The notes beneath the pieces are model-generated. The model saw nothing but the letters and a program-made list of their open reading frames with translations, did no database searches and was not told the origin of the DNA. From NCBI GenBank assembly GCA_023428205.1, contig JAEYZB010000239.1:1-6137 (forward strand): DNA of 6,137 nucleotides, read 5' to 3'. How positions within the stretch are numbered: the stretch's first letter is position 1; each line of letters opens with the position of its first letter. Shown piece after piece: positions 5,639 to 6,137 of this stretch. The position numbers and the translations under genes were made by a program. This stretch comes from Bacteroidota bacterium. GTDB lineage: Bacteria; Bacteroidota; Bacteroidia; Chitinophagales; LD1.

Positions 5639-5670
5639 TCATTGTCCAATCGTCTCATCGTCAAATTGTC
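5639..5670. repeat. four phased 8-bp degenerate tandem repeats
   Basis: TCATTGTC, CAATCGTC, TCATCGTC and AAATTGTC follow one another without gaps. All four share AT(T/C)GTC at positions 3-8, with A or C at position 2. A fifth, decayed unit (TAATTTCT) follows. The array lies in the divergent spacer between the membrane-protein and TonB-receptor promoters. Confidence 0.6.
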
Positions 5671-5679
5671 TAATTTCTC

Positions 5680-5687
5680 TATTTTTG
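5680..5687 (+). promoter_or_regulatory. candidate -7 element for the TonB-dependent receptor
   Basis: TATTTTTG is an exact TAnnTTTG, 16 bases before the ATG at 5704. No TTG lies at the standard 19-21 spacing upstream (the nearest, 5666-5668, is 11 bases away), so the match is partial. Confidence 0.45.
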
Positions 5688-5703
5688 TTTCACTCAAAAC
5701 CGA

Positions 5704-6137
5704 ATGAAGCGTTTTTATTTTCCGCTTTTACTAATTCCGAATTTTTTGTTCGCGCAACAAGTCTATAACTGTACGCTGACGGGACAAGTGATTGACAAGG
5801 ACAGCCGCGCACCGCTTACTGGTGTAAATGTAGTGGTGAATGGTAACGGACAGCTTGAAGCGGCAACAACGGACGAAACAGGGCAATTCAAAATTGAGCG
5901 TTTACTGCCCGGCCGTGTGAATGTGAAATGTACGATGATTGGATATGACGATGCCAATATGCAAGAAGTACTGCTCACTACCGGCAAGCAAACAAATCTG
6001 CAAATTACCATTCAGGAAAAAATAACGGCAATGAACGAAGTGGTGGTGACGGACGGACAAGACCGCAGTCGCGCAAAAAATGAATTTGCGGCCGTGAGTT
6101 CGTTTTCTTTTTCGGTGGACGATGCGAAACGCTATGC
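5704..6137 (+). CDS. TonB-dependent outer-membrane receptor, N-terminal part (truncated by window edge)
   Basis: The first 144 residues of an outer-membrane receptor; the frame is open to the right edge. Residues 1-17 form a signal peptide (basic MKRF, hydrophobic PLLLIPNFLF, likely cleavage after Ala17 before QQ). Residues about 25-104 form a carboxypeptidase-regulatory-like beta-sandwich (LTGQVIDKDSRAPLTGVNVVV, TTDETGQFKIERLLPGRVNV, MIGYDD). It is followed by MNEVVVTDGQ (110-119), the stretch that precedes the plug domain in Bacteroidota receptors, and by FSFSVDDAKRY (134-144). These receptors import ligands across the outer membrane with TonB-ExbBD energy; the substrate cannot be told from this part. 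It may be a SusC-like or a more general receptor. The ATG at 5704 fits the signal peptide and the upstream -7 word. Confidence 0.9.
   Translation, partial: MKRFYFPLLLIPNFLFAQQVYNCTLTGQVIDKDSRAPLTGVNVVVNGNGQLEAATTDETGQFKIERLLPGRVNVKCTMIGYDDANMQEVLLTTGKQTNLQITIQEKITAMNEVVVTDGQDRSRAKNEFAAVSSFSFSVDDAKRY

Noticed and set aside
5616..5642. Upstream ATG for the small membrane protein (MMKVYLCAI extension)
   Set aside because: The TATCTTTG promoter word lies between the two ATGs, so the upstream codon would not be transcribed from it; the extension adds nothing recognisable.
5854..5860. Another CTTGAAG core, in the TonB receptor gene
   Set aside because: Its flanks are not palindromic and it lies in ordinary coding sequence; likely chance.
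1..6137. CRISPR array, tRNA/rRNA genes, riboswitch or defence system
   Set aside because: No regularly spaced identical repeats, no cloverleaf or rRNA-like sequence, and no known defence-gene motifs were seen on either strand.

Overview
The window looks like a piece of a Bacteroidota chromosome (Chitinophagales/Sphingobacteriia/Flavobacteriia-like; the genus cannot be told). Three observations point there. The last gene is a TonB-dependent receptor with an N-terminal carboxypeptidase-regulatory-like domain and an NEVVV motif. Several genes have the Bacteroidota -7 promoter word TAnnTTTG a few bases before the ATG. Purine-rich Shine-Dalgarno sequences are largely absent. No rRNA, tRNA or CRISPR array was seen.

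Layout. Bases 2-1048 (+) hold the 3' three quarters of a GlcD/D-lactate-dehydrogenase-type FAD oxidase. It converges on a complete urocanate hydratase gene, hutU (1045-2691, -), and the two stop codons share one TTAA. A 222-bp AT-rich divergent spacer (2692-2913) carries inverted repeats and promoters. It leads into an SH3 + NlpC/P60 peptidase (2914-3690, +). After a 103-bp spacer with degenerate repeats comes exodeoxyribonuclease III (3794-4567, +). Immediately after its stop codon begins a REP-associated tyrosine transposase (RAYT) locus (about 4568-5242, gene 4610-5212, +). A small four-helix membrane protein (5250-5615, -) and the start of the TonB-dependent receptor (5704 to the edge, +) diverge from an 88-bp spacer that holds phased 8-bp repeats.

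The genes do not form one pathway. They are mostly single-gene units in mixed orientation: histidine degradation (hutU), 2-hydroxyacid oxidation (GlcD-like), murein-peptide hydrolysis (NlpC/P60), DNA repair (ExoIII), outer-membrane uptake (TonB receptor).

The most interesting signal is the RAYT locus. A 35-base near-perfect palindrome, itself two copies of a 15-base self-palindrome around CTTSAAG, sits in frame inside the transposase coding sequence. Related AAAC-N-CTTGAA sequences lie just outside both ends of the gene, as imperfect 17-base direct repeats plus a 9-base inverted pair. This suggests that the cognate palindromes of this RAYT bracket its gene and that one copy has become part of the protein.
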